A stretch of 64,000 bases of DNA from Candidatus Saccharibacteria bacterium oral taxon 488. GTDB lineage: Bacteria; Patescibacteriota; Saccharimonadia; Saccharimonadales; Saccharimonadaceae. Within the stretch, counting starts at the first letter, position 1; every line of letters begins with the position of its first letter. Location of the stretch: the NCBI GenBank assembly GCA_013099195.1, contig CP039999.1:682001-746000 (forward strand), given 5' to 3'. Under the pieces are notes generated by a model. It worked only from the letters and a program-made list of their open reading frames with translations, was not told where the DNA came from and ran no database searches. The position numbers were made by a program, and so were the translations under genes. This document shows, one piece after another, positions 17,782-26,304 of this stretch.

Positions 17782-19182
17782 TTATCGCTTGCCGCGCGTG
17801 ATGGCGTGTTTTAGCCAGGCAGCGGCCCGGCCAATTTCCCAGCGCCACTGCCAGCCGGCATAACCAACCGCCAGTAGACTGACGCCGCCGAGCACCCACC
17901 AGCCCCACATCGCGCCCGTCACCTGCTTGACCTGCTCCGGCGCAAAGCCAGTTTTTGGCGCAGTAGCCAGCGCGACCTTGCGGCAGCGCTTCGTCTTTGG
18001 ATTGCGTTCAAAGCCTTCGGCACACTCCTTCAACACGTCACTATCAGCGGCAATCTTCTTGCAGCGGCCAGTTGCTGGGTTGCGAAATTGACCATCAGGA
18101 CATGGCTTCAACGTTTTGGCGGCCGCCGAGGCAATCGAACGGCACCGACCGGTTATCTCGCTCCGATAATACCCTTCACGACACGGTGTTTGGGTTTTGA
18201 GTTTGCCGATGTTGCGGCACCGACCGGTCTCCGGCGAACGATATTGACCAGACTTACACGGTGCGAGTTCCGGCTCGTTCACAATATTACGGCAATGGCC
18301 CGTTGCTGGTGAACGATACTGTCCCGGACGGCACGGCATCGGCACCGACTCCTTGACGCACTCACCCGTGAGCTGGTGATGCACATAGCCCGCCTTGCAA
18401 TCTGGCCACTGCTTGAATTCATTGGGCCGAGCCGGCGTCGGTGAAAATGTCACCTTCCATTCCCCATCAAGCAAACTCCACGATGAGCCCTTGGCCAGAC
18501 CAGCAAACGACGTCTGGTCAATCTCATTACCGCCAGCATCCAGCGCATACACCTCGCCGCCGCCGGTTTTTGCCAGCACTTTTTTACCATCAAACCGCAG
18601 GTCGACCCGCCCGTCGGTTAGCCGGCTATCACCGACCACCAACGCCCCACCCGCCGGCACTACTAGCTCAGTCGAGATTATTTTAAGCGTCGTCACCTGC
18701 CCCTTCTGGCTAACATACTGCAGCGTCCAACCAGCGATATTGACTGGCCCTGACGACGGATTGTAGAGTTCAACGTACGTGCCGTGCGCCGTATCGAGAC
18801 CAACTTTGGTGATCAAGAGTTTGGCTGATATGCGAGCCGCGGCTGACGGTGCAGGAGGTTCGGAAGGCGTTGGCTTGGCCGGTGCGGGTGTCGATGGAGT
18901 CGTGGTCGGCGTTGACGGAGCGGGTGTAGACGTAGATGCAGACGTGCCGCCAGAAGTCGTGTCCGGTGTAGCTGCTGTTGGAGCTGATGGCCTGGTCGGA
19001 GCTGCCGGGCTGGGCGCTGGATTGGCTGGCTGAGGCGCGGGCGTGTGGGTTGGCGCAACCGGTGTCGAGCCGCTAGCAGGAGGTGTGGCCTCTGGTGGGG
19101 AGTCACTCGCAAACGCTACCACCGGCTGAAACACCAGCGCAATTATCGTTGACATAAGTAGTAGGCGGGTCAAAACCTTCAT
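17782..19182 (-). CDS. Surface protein: lamin-tail domain plus Cys-pair repeats and C-terminal anchor
   Basis: 466 residues. A signal peptide (LLLMSTIIALVFQPVVAFA) is followed by a ~95-residue Pro/Thr/Ser/Ala-rich linker. A lamin-tail domain comes next (LLITKVGLDTAHGTYVELYNP, then GWTLQYVS). Five to six tandem repeats follow of the form C-x3-G-Y/Q-x-R-x3-T-G-x-C (for example PCRPGQYRSPATGHCRNI). A transmembrane segment (WWVLGGVSLLAVGYAG) and basic tail end the protein. Lamin-tail domains occur in many exported bacterial proteins. A surface role, perhaps in contact with the host bacterium, is inference. AGGGAG lies before the ATG. Confidence 0.8.
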   Translation of the reverse strand: MKVLTRLLLMSTIIALVFQPVVAFASDSPPEATPPASGSTPVAPTHTPAPQPANPAPSPAAPTRPSAPTAATPDTTSGGTSASTSTPAPSTPTTTPSTPAPAKPTPSEPPAPSAAARISAKLLITKVGLDTAHGTYVELYNPSSGPVNIAGWTLQYVSQKGQVTTLKIISTELVVPAGGALVVGDSRLTDGRVDLRFDGKKVLAKTGGGEVYALDAGGNEIDQTSFAGLAKGSSWSLLDGEWKVTFSPTPARPNEFKQWPDCKAGYVHHQLTGECVKESVPMPCRPGQYRSPATGHCRNIVNEPELAPCKSGQYRSPETGRCRNIGKLKTQTPCREGYYRSEITGRCRSIASAAAKTLKPCPDGQFRNPATGRCKKIAADSDVLKECAEGFERNPKTKRCRKVALATAPKTGFAPEQVKQVTGAMWGWWVLGGVSLLAVGYAGWQWRWEIGRAAAWLKHAITRGKR

Positions 19183-19243
19183 TGTGAACTCCCTGCTTGG
19201 CTTATGTTGACTGACTATATTGTAAAAGAAATTCCTCCCAAAC

Positions 19244-19269
19244 GCAAAAGAGCGCCGTCGGGGACGCTC
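19244..19269 (-). terminator. Rho-independent terminator of yebC
   Basis: On the minus strand a hairpin with arms GAGCG/CGCTC and a C/G-rich loop is followed by TTTTGCG. It lies 33 bp past the yebC stop codon. Confidence 0.6.
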
Positions 19270-19301
19270 AATACATAGTCAATGTATAGCCTGAGCGAAG
19301 A

Positions 19302-20018
19302 TTACTCCGCAGTGATATCGGCATTAGTATGCACATTCACCACGTCGTCCAGGTCGTCCAGCGCATCAACCACCTTCATCAATTTCTGCGCGGTTTCCGA
19401 ATCGGCAATCTCGACCGGCGTATTAGCGATGTAGCGCAGCTCGGCGTCTTTTACCTTCAAGCCCTGCTCAACCAACTGATTTCTGACACTCGCCAAATCT
19501 TTCAACTCCGTGTAAACAATGATCTCGCCGTCCTCCTCGACCGCATCTTCGGCACCAGCATCCAGCACTTGCAGGAGCAATTCTTCGCCCGTGCCTTCCA
19601 CGGTGATCACACCCTTACGAGTAAACTGAAACGCCACGCTGCCAGCGTCAGCGATGCGCCCGCCGTTCTTCACTAGCGCGGTTTTCACTTCCGGCAAGGT
19701 GCGGTTGCGATTGTCGGTCGCTGTCTCGATGATGATGCCGACACCGCCCGGGCCGTAACCTTCATAGGTAATTTCTTCCAGTGCCGCCGCGCTTTTATCC
19801 GCCACGCGGTCAATCGCCCGCTGGATGTTGGCGCTTGGCATGTTAGCGGCCTTGGCTTTCTCGATGGCCATTGCCAAACTTGCATTTAGTGTCGGATCAG
19901 TGCCGCCGCGCGCAGCGATCGCAATTTGGTTACCCAACTTGGTGAAAATCGCGCCACGCTTCGCATCAACAATCGCTTTCTGCCGGTGCGTGGTCGCCCA
20001 TTTACTGTGTCCTGCCAT
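19302..20018 (-). CDS. yebC: YebC/PmpR-family protein
   Basis: 238 residues, full length. N-terminal MAGHSKWATTHRQKAIVDAK and the central YEGYGPGGVGIIIE are diagnostic. YebC proteins bind DNA in some reports; recent work links the family to ribosome stalling at proline tracts. The window has several very proline-rich proteins, so the latter role would make sense. GGAGG lies upstream of the ATG. Confidence 0.95.
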   Translation of the reverse strand: MAGHSKWATTHRQKAIVDAKRGAIFTKLGNQIAIAARGGTDPTLNASLAMAIEKAKAANMPSANIQRAIDRVADKSAAALEEITYEGYGPGGVGIIIETATDNRNRTLPEVKTALVKNGGRIADAGSVAFQFTRKGVITVEGTGEELLLQVLDAGAEDAVEEDGEIIVYTELKDLASVRNQLVEQGLKVKDAELRYIANTPVEIADSETAQKLMKVVDALDDLDDVVNVHTNADITAE

Positions 20019-20123
20019 GTGTCTATGCCTCCAGAAAATTCGTTTCTTTTAGTATAGCAGAAAATGGGCGATGGGTTAACTATCAGGCTAGTCTGCACCC
20101 TCAAAGCTATTGAGGTCTGTACG

Positions 20124-20939
20124 TCAGAAGCATTCCGCCTCTGCGACTACGACGAAACAGCTATCTGAGCTAAGCTTGTCAAAAGGCCGCTCAAAATAAC
20201 GGGGAAAGTCAAAACCGTATGGCGAGTCCGGGTATAGCCTAATAGAAACCGATGGTATCAAGCCCTGCTTAGTGAATTTTGCTAACTTACAGGCAATCCT
20301 TTCTTCAGCCTTACTACGATCCTCGTCTTCATTCCACTCTCCGGGCCTTTCGAAGTTAAGCTCTTCGAACTCTTTACCAAGATAGAGTATAGGAACTGTC
20401 CTGCTGTAGCCATAGCGGTCCGGAAAATCTCCCTCCTCTTCTTCACGCAACCTCTCATCAATTGTTGGCACTGAATAATATTTTGAACGACTATTATTAG
20501 GATCATTATACCAAGCCAAATCGGCTTCTCCTATGCCCTGTGTTAGCTTTTTCATTAGCTCACCCAGTTCATACCTTACAGATTTGGTGACGCCTAGCGC
20601 AAACCTCAAAAATGACAAATCAACACATAGGGGATCTGTCTCTTCTTCGATCTCCTCAGAGGTCTTAATTCTGTTATGCCTTAGCGCTACTAGCTGACCG
20701 AGCAATTTACCAATGTCTGTATCTATCTCTTTTACGGCAAATTCAAGCCGCTCATGCTTAGGTGCCAGATCAGTTATCACCGCACTTTGTAGCGCTTGAT
20801 TCCCCACCTTCATACGACGCTTTTTATCCTTTTCATATCGTTCCATAAGCGCCTCGACCTGCTCCCGAGTATCCTCTTCAATACATGAAATGCTATCCTG
20901 TGTTTCACTCAGAATATCTCGTATGCCTCTTTTGCCCAT
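20124..20939 (-). CDS. Hypothetical charged protein
   Basis: 271 residues, highly charged and cytoplasmic, with a coiled-coil-like N-terminal half (EEDTREQVEALMERYEKDKK, HERLEFAVKEIDTDIGK). The C-terminal half is rich in Tyr, Phe and Pro (RLYPDSPYGFDFPRYF). No family recognised. The start at 20939 is chosen because GGAGG precedes it; an in-frame ATG 15 nt upstream lacks one. Codon use is less GC-biased than its neighbours, so it may be an accessory gene. Confidence 0.7.
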   Translation of the reverse strand: MGKRGIRDILSETQDSISCIEEDTREQVEALMERYEKDKKRRMKVGNQALQSAVITDLAPKHERLEFAVKEIDTDIGKLLGQLVALRHNRIKTSEEIEEETDPLCVDLSFLRFALGVTKSVRYELGELMKKLTQGIGEADLAWYNDPNNSRSKYYSVPTIDERLREEEEGDFPDRYGYSRTVPILYLGKEFEELNFERPGEWNEDEDRSKAEERIACKLAKFTKQGLIPSVSIRLYPDSPYGFDFPRYFERPFDKLSSDSCFVVVAEAECF

Positions 20940-21112
20940 TTCACTCCTCCACAATAAGTAATGTTAGTTGCCTCACCAGCCGCTACCCGAGGGCTAAACC
21001 CGAACCCGTGCTCACTCACCCCGAGGGATTAGCTGAATAAACCCATAGTAGTACATGCATCAGGTTTCCTCAAGCATGAGCGAGATCGGCAGCCTGCCAT
21101 AATCGTCCACGG

Positions 21113-22567
21113 CTACTCAACCACATTACTCTCACGCAGCCGCAGCCCGGTCTGTCGCCGCATCCACCACATTGCCCCGACAATGATAAGGTAGGTAATG
21201 ATTACCCACAGCCAGCTCAAATTCGCCTCTAGCTGCGCCCAGTCCAGCCCCGCCAGCCACGTGGCGACGCCGACCATATACTGGAGCAGCCACGTCGTCG
21301 GCGCGGCGACGAGTCCAGCCACCACCGACACATCCGCGCACACACCAACCACAAAGGTCAGCAGCATCGCCAGCGGCACCAATGGCAAAATGAGCACATT
21401 CGCGATCAGCGCCACGTTACTGATCACGCCAAATGACGCCACCAAGAGCGACCACGTCATGATCTGGGCCGACACCGTCTCGCCGATAATCTGCCGGATC
21501 ACCCCGGGCGGCTTCGCACCAAAAAAGTATCGCTGCAGTAGCGGCGCCAGGATAATCACCCCACTAAACGCCGCGAAGCTCAATTGCCAACCAAGGTCGT
21601 TCCAGCCAAACTGCGGATTGATAAGTAGCGTCATCGCCGCAGCGACCGGTAGCAGCACCAACGGATGAATCGTCCGGCCATAATACCACGCGGCTAGGCT
21701 GAGGCCCGCCACCAGCCCGGCCCGCGACATGCTCGGACTGAGGCCGGTCATCGCCATAAAGCCAATGATCATCACACCAGCGCTCAGTGCTGCCAGATAT
21801 TTCGACACTTTGATGAACAGTCGCCGCGCCAGCCGCACCAAAATCGTCAGGTTATAGCCGCTGGCCACGATAACGTGCGTCAAACCCGCAACCTGCAGCG
21901 CCGTCATCAATTCCAGCGGCAATGCCCGCCGTAAACCCATCAAGAACCCGAGGCCCAGTGCCGCCTCCGACTCCGGCACGTACCGTCGTACCCGCTCCGC
22001 GAACCAATCCCGGACGCCCACCGCCACATCGCCCGGTTGCTCGCGCGTCACTCGCTCGACCGTTCCCCTGGACATCCGCGCCGCAAACGCCCCAAACCCA
22101 TCGCTCAGCACACCCCGCACGGTGACCACGTCGCTGCGTTTAATCGCCTGGCTATGTCTCGTCACTACCCAGACACTGCCAGGCAGCCGCCGATCGTTAC
22201 TCACGATGTCACCCAACCGCAGCACTGTCTGCCCCTTTTTATCAACATCAGGATCTTCCAGCACCCGCCCGCTCAGCCGCACCGTTTGGCCGATCAGCGT
22301 TTGATAGTGCTCCAGGCCAATCTGCCCCACACTGCCTCGCCACAGCCCAACCAGCACCCCACCGACTAGAGCCACTATGATCAGCCAGCGCCGCGCCCCA
22401 ACGAGCGACGCTAGGGCCAATACCATTCCCGCCCCCAACCACATCCAACCAGCAAACAGCCCGTACGGCGCTCGCATCACGCTGATAACACCGATGACGA
22501 TGCCGACACCAGCCGCCGCCAACAGCCACGACACATGCAAACGCTGGGTGAGGCCGAGAGACTTCAT
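21113..22567 (-). CDS. comEC: ComEC/Rec2-family DNA uptake channel (no metallo-beta-lactamase domain)
   Basis: 484 residues with many transmembrane segments. The N-terminal OB-like DUF4131 region (VRLSGRVLEDPDVDKKGQ) is followed by the competence domain with signatures GLLMGLRRALP-like and HVIVASGYNLTILV. Full-size ComEC proteins carry a C-terminal metallo-beta-lactamase domain; this one stops after the last membrane helices. It would let single-stranded DNA enter the cytoplasm, relevant for a nucleotide-scavenging epibiont. TATACT ends 6 nt before the ATG. Confidence 0.88.
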   Translation of the reverse strand: MKSLGLTQRLHVSWLLAAAGVGIVIGVISVMRAPYGLFAGWMWLGAGMVLALASLVGARRWLIIVALVGGVLVGLWRGSVGQIGLEHYQTLIGQTVRLSGRVLEDPDVDKKGQTVLRLGDIVSNDRRLPGSVWVVTRHSQAIKRSDVVTVRGVLSDGFGAFAARMSRGTVERVTREQPGDVAVGVRDWFAERVRRYVPESEAALGLGFLMGLRRALPLELMTALQVAGLTHVIVASGYNLTILVRLARRLFIKVSKYLAALSAGVMIIGFMAMTGLSPSMSRAGLVAGLSLAAWYYGRTIHPLVLLPVAAAMTLLINPQFGWNDLGWQLSFAAFSGVIILAPLLQRYFFGAKPPGVIRQIIGETVSAQIMTWSLLVASFGVISNVALIANVLILPLVPLAMLLTFVVGVCADVSVVAGLVAAPTTWLLQYMVGVATWLAGLDWAQLEANLSWLWVIITYLIIVGAMWWMRRQTGLRLRESNVVE

Positions 22568-22623
22568 ATAGTTAGTATACGCGAAGTGCGGCCAGACTTA
22601 CATCAAATCACCTGAAATGGATA

Positions 22624-22655
22624 CAATAAAAAATCCTAGTTCATGAACTAGGATT
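22624..22655 (-). terminator. Terminator of tRNA-Lys
   Basis: A perfect palindrome (22632-22655, arms AATCCTAGTTCA and TGAACTAGGATT) is followed on the minus strand by a run of Ts with one A. It lies directly downstream of the tRNA 3' end. Confidence 0.85.
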
Positions 22656-22665
22656 GTACTCCACT

Positions 22666-22742
22666 TGGAGGGCCCACCGGGGCTTGAACCCGGGACACCC
22701 TGCTTAAAAGGCAGGTGCTCTAACCAACTGAGCTATGGGCCC
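22666..22742 (-). tRNA. tRNA-Lys (anticodon TTT)
   Basis: Cloverleaf on the minus strand: acceptor arm GGGCCCA pairs with TGGGCCC, D-arm AGCTCAGTTGGTTAGAGC, anticodon loop CTTTTAA, T-loop GGTTCAAGCC. The CCA end is encoded (22666-22668). Confidence 0.96.
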
Positions 22743-22811
22743 GCACATGACGCGCAGCGCAACGAAGCGAGAACGCGACTTTTCACATTTTATCACAGAG
22801 GAGCGGCATTT

Positions 22812-23300
22812 TCAACGCTTTGTTTTCTTGGCAGCGGGCGCCTTGGCCCGAAGCGGCAAGCTCATGTCAAGCAGCCCCGCCACCAGTCCGACGGTCGCCG
22901 CATAGCGCCACCAGTCGCTCAGCAATTTGTACGTCTTCATCGCCTCAGCGTCCAAGGTCATAAACTTGCCCAGTGGCCGCACTAGCACCGCCGCTGCTAG
23001 CACGCCGACTAGCACTGCCGAGATTAGCCGCAGTAACTTGCCAGGCCCCTTTGGCCCAGTAACTAATAATAGCACCAGCGGCCCCACCGTCAGGATGATC
23101 GTTGCTACAACACCGTTCGGCAATCCCGCCACGTTACCGACGCCTAGTCCGCCAATCACCCCAGCCAACCACTCTGCCCATAACTCCGCCAGCAGTGCAC
23201 CAGCCGCCAGCGACAGCGCCAACATGCCAAATCGCCGGTTTAACACGAACGCTAACGCCGTCACCGCCACAGCCACGCCGCCAAACAACACCATGCTCAT
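22812..23300 (-). CDS. Membrane protein, unknown function
   Basis: 162 residues with four or five predicted transmembrane helices (ALAFVLNRRFGMLALSLAAG, VVATIILTVGPLVLLLVTGP, LISAVLVGVLAAAVLV, AATVGLVAGLLDMSL) and a Lys-rich tail. Resembles CvpA-like or colicin V production proteins only in general layout. Its start overlaps the DUF192 gene by 4 nt (ATGA), so the two are translationally coupled. Confidence 0.72.
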   Translation of the reverse strand: MSMVLFGGVAVAVTALAFVLNRRFGMLALSLAAGALLAELWAEWLAGVIGGLGVGNVAGLPNGVVATIILTVGPLVLLLVTGPKGPGKLLRLISAVLVGVLAAAVLVRPLGKFMTLDAEAMKTYKLLSDWWRYAATVGLVAGLLDMSLPLRAKAPAAKKTKR

Positions 23301-23785
23301 CGCTGCGCCCCCGCACTAAACCGCGCAGTGACGCCCGGCTTGATACCATGCTCCTTGGCACTACCCGCCGACAGCTCTAACACGTACCGCGCCGGAACTG
23401 GCGTGTGATATACCTCATGCGGCTCATTGTCAGGCCAGACATCACGCTTGACGTGCACGACCTTTTTCTTGGCATCTAGCCAGATAATATCAATCGGGAC
23501 GCGCATATCCTTCATCCAAATTGGTATATCACCGTCTTTCTCGGCCACGAACAACATCCCCTCGCTCTTACCCAGCTCCTGCCGACCGCCCAAGCCCCGC
23601 GCCCGCGTCTCGTCCGTATCAGCGACCTCTACTCGAAATGTACCCTTACCAATATCAACAGTCGTGTACGTTTTATTCATCTGGCGCGCCACCGCCCATA
23701 CGCCGTAGCCGATCCCGGTCAACACGCCGAGCACGATCACCCAAACGATGATCCGCTGCACTATCGACACCGACTTCGCATTCAT
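23297..23785 (-). CDS. DUF192 family exported protein
   Basis: 162 residues. An N-terminal membrane anchor (IIVWVIVLGVLTGIGYGVWAV) precedes a DUF192 domain with VEVADTDETRARGLGGR, GMLFV, WMKDMRVPIDIIWLD and YVLELSAGSA. The family is widespread and of unknown function. TATAAT (23792-23797, minus strand) is 6 nt before the ATG, so the mRNA is predicted leaderless. Confidence 0.88.
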   Translation of the reverse strand: MNAKSVSIVQRIIVWVIVLGVLTGIGYGVWAVARQMNKTYTTVDIGKGTFRVEVADTDETRARGLGGRQELGKSEGMLFVAEKDGDIPIWMKDMRVPIDIIWLDAKKKVVHVKRDVWPDNEPHEVYHTPVPARYVLELSAGSAKEHGIKPGVTARFSAGAQR

Positions 23786-23809
23786 ACTCCCATTATAGCA
23801 AGTTTATCT

Positions 23810-24727
23810 TCAGGCGCCGACTTTATCTTTTTTGTTGCCACGCTTGGCGTTGCGATTAATATAATCAATAATCCGACCAGCTACATTGCGGCCCGTGACT
23901 TTTTCGATGCCAAATCCTGGACTGGCGTTCACCTCCAGCACCAGCGCGCCGCGGTTCGAGCGCATAAAATCAACGCCGGCTACCACCAAGCCCATCGCCT
24001 TGGCGGCCTTGACGCACATTTTTTGCTCGTCCGGCGTCAACTTAACGACCGTCCCCTCGCCGCCTTTGTGCAAATTGCTGCGAAAATCATCATCCAAACT
24101 CTGCCGCTTCATACTAGCCACCACTTGACTACCGACCACAAATGCCCGAATATCGGTGCCGGCCGACTCCTTGATAAATTCCTGTAATAGCACGTTTGTG
24201 CCGTCAGAATCACTGAGGTAAAACGCTTGCATAACCGACTTAGCGGCTTTAATTGTCTCCGCCAGTACCACACCATTGCCATGTGTCCCGCGCGCCAACT
24301 TGATGATCGCCGGCGTACCGCCAATCTCATCCAGCAGTACATCGATATCCGTTTCATTGCGCGAGAACACCGTCTTTGGGATCGACACCCCAGCCCGGGC
24401 CAGCAGCTGCACCGATCGTAGTTTATCGCGCGAACGACTGATGGCGATAGACCGATTCATAAAAAATGCCTGTGGATTCGCCATCTCCAGCTGCCGCACC
24501 ACTGCCGTCCCGTAGCGCGTCATATAGCTAGCAATCCGCGGAATGAACACGTCAAAGTTACCGATTTCCCTGCCGCGATAAATAACCTTTGGATGCCGCT
24601 CATCAATTGACACATAACAATTTTTATACTTGATAACTTTAATTTGATGGCCACGTTTTTCGGCCTCTTCTCTGAGGCGGAGGGTGGAGTAGTTGATGTT
24701 ACCGTTAGATAGAATCGCAATATTCAT
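23810..24727 (-). CDS. RimK-family ATP-grasp amino-acid ligase
   Basis: 305 residues. The N-terminal preATP-grasp part (MNIAILSNGNINYSTLRLRE) is followed by ATP-grasp motifs IIKLARGTHGNGV, QEFIKES, DIRAFVVG, and the Mg-binding VDFMRS...LVLEVNASPGFG. RimK enzymes add glutamate residues to ribosomal protein S6 or make poly-glutamate-type peptides. AAAGGA lies before the ATG and the retropepsin-like gene ends 2 nt upstream, so the two are one operon. The substrate here is unknown. Confidence 0.88.
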   Translation of the reverse strand: MNIAILSNGNINYSTLRLREEAEKRGHQIKVIKYKNCYVSIDERHPKVIYRGREIGNFDVFIPRIASYMTRYGTAVVRQLEMANPQAFFMNRSIAISRSRDKLRSVQLLARAGVSIPKTVFSRNETDIDVLLDEIGGTPAIIKLARGTHGNGVVLAETIKAAKSVMQAFYLSDSDGTNVLLQEFIKESAGTDIRAFVVGSQVVASMKRQSLDDDFRSNLHKGGEGTVVKLTPDEQKMCVKAAKAMGLVVAGVDFMRSNRGALVLEVNASPGFGIEKVTGRNVAGRIIDYINRNAKRGNKKDKVGA

Positions 24728-24729
24728 AA

Positions 24730-25236
24730 CTACGTATCCTTTGGTTTATGGTATTTTTTATAAAACTTGTGAGGATTTTTAGCTAGTTCTTTATTTAGCC
24801 TTATAGTCTGTGATTTCTTCTGGTTCCTTACTTCATTCATACTTACGTCAACCAAAAACTTACCGCTTAATGTCCGTCGTCCAATTAGCACTGGAAAATT
24901 ATGCACAGCCCTATCAGACAGGCTAAATAACGCTTTAATCTTCTTGCCAGCCAATATAATGGTAAAATGTGTCCGATATTTTATAATTTCATGGCCAGAG
25001 GCGCTCTTAACCATCGCTACCGAATAATCGGTACGCCGAAACACCTTGCCGTTATAATACGGTGAGCCTTTACCAAATAGCGAGAACTTCAAGACACCGT
25101 CTTTATCAACGCGGATATTACTTGCCCACACTGATGAGCCGTCTGCACCTGTGTCAACTTTAGCTGGCACATTAACCGCCCGCCGACCAAAGTCCACCTT
25201 CACATTTCGACCAATGATGGTTTTTTGTGCTGTCAT
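24730..25236 (-). CDS. Retropepsin-like aspartic protease (RimB/COG4067 type)
   Basis: 168 residues. The start IIGRNVKVDFG, the catalytic motif VPAKVDTGADGSSVWA (DTGA) and the strand NFPVLIGRRTLSGKFLVDV match the retropepsin-like family often called 'ATP-dependent zinc protease'. In Pseudomonas a member (RimB) works with RimK in S6 modification. Here it lies directly upstream of a RimK-type gene in the same operon. TATAGT lies 9 nt before the ATG. Confidence 0.82.
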   Translation of the reverse strand: MTAQKTIIGRNVKVDFGRRAVNVPAKVDTGADGSSVWASNIRVDKDGVLKFSLFGKGSPYYNGKVFRRTDYSVAMVKSASGHEIIKYRTHFTIILAGKKIKALFSLSDRAVHNFPVLIGRRTLSGKFLVDVSMNEVRNQKKSQTIRLNKELAKNPHKFYKKYHKPKDT

Positions 25237-25275
25237 GCACCATATACTATAATCTAAAAACCTACATCAGTCAAG

Positions 25276-26256
25276 CTACGAAGCTGCTCGTTTGTAGGCA
25301 GCCAGAAGCTTGTCGACGTAGACAGCCGGAACATTAGCAGGCATGCCGACAAGTGGATCATAGTACGGCATAAGGCCCGGGGATGCATTTATTTCAATTA
25401 ACTTCGCCCCTTGGAAATTATCGGGAGCCATAATGTCAACACCGCAGATAAACAGGCCGAAGTATTCAGTAACTCGCACAGCCATCTGCTTCACTTCATT
25501 CGGTACTTTATTGAGGCACTCTAGCGCATAGCCACCACTAGAAATATTCGCTACACCAGTTACTTGTACTCGTGTCCCATCGGATGGAATACATCGCAAC
25601 TCAACATCGCTCAAAAAGCCCGCACGGCCTCTGGGTCAATTAGATTCATGGACTTTTCATGAGGTAGCTGACCGCAACGAGGATTTGTCATATTATCCAG
25701 GTCAATCAGCTCACGAGTTATATGCACCCCATCGCCCCAGACTTCTGCGGGACAGCGCTGAATTGCCGCAACCACCTCACTATCTATCACGATAAGCCGA
25801 TAATCATTTCCCTCAATGTGACGCTGCAGCAGTACACCCTCTTTCCTTGCGTATTGTTGCGCTCGCTTGACTGCCCTTGCAATTCATCTATATGGCGGAT
25901 ATTTGTCGTTACCCCATTACTATGTGCGGCATCAATAGGCTTCACCATACCACACTCTGCTCTTTTAAAAACTGCTCAGCAGCAGCCGCGTCGCCCACTA
26001 CCATTGAAGACGCTAACCATTGATCAAATTCACCCGATTGCACCAAAAGCTTATCAGTCAGCTCTTTGTTATCAGAAATTGATCGGCTAGTACCATTAGA
26101 CATATCTGGTGAGCTGCCCATTATAAATCGCATGCGGCCTGCGTAACGAAACGCTATACACGACGTCCCCCCGGATTTATAGCCGGCTACCGGGATACTG
26201 CGCTTCTTTAGTTCATTATAGATTGCAAGTGATGTCCCTTGTAGCTAATTTGTCAT
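25276..26256 (-). pseudogene. Decayed ATP-grasp ligase (GshAB/cyanophycin-synthetase-like)
   Basis: Reading the minus strand across frames rebuilds one ATP-grasp enzyme. The N-part is LQGTSLAIYNELKKRSIPVA; the middle is KPIDAAHSNGV, then GVLLQRHIEGNDYRLIVID and VWGDGVHITRELIDLDN; the C-part is ICGVDIMAPDN and LIEINASPGLMPYYDP. The frame is broken at least four times: a TAG three codons after the ATG, and shifts near 25942, 25846 and 25611. The domain wording fits GshAB or cyanophycin-synthetase ATP-grasp modules. It lies upstream of the retropepsin/rimK operon, so a former second ligase was lost. Confidence 0.82.
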
Positions 26257-26304
26257 ACAGTGATAGTACCTCTATTATCTTATATGAGAATACTCTTCTT
26301 GTAC

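Noticed and set aside
22632..22655. Perfect palindrome as operator
   Set aside because: Its position right after tRNA-Lys and the T-run make it a terminator.
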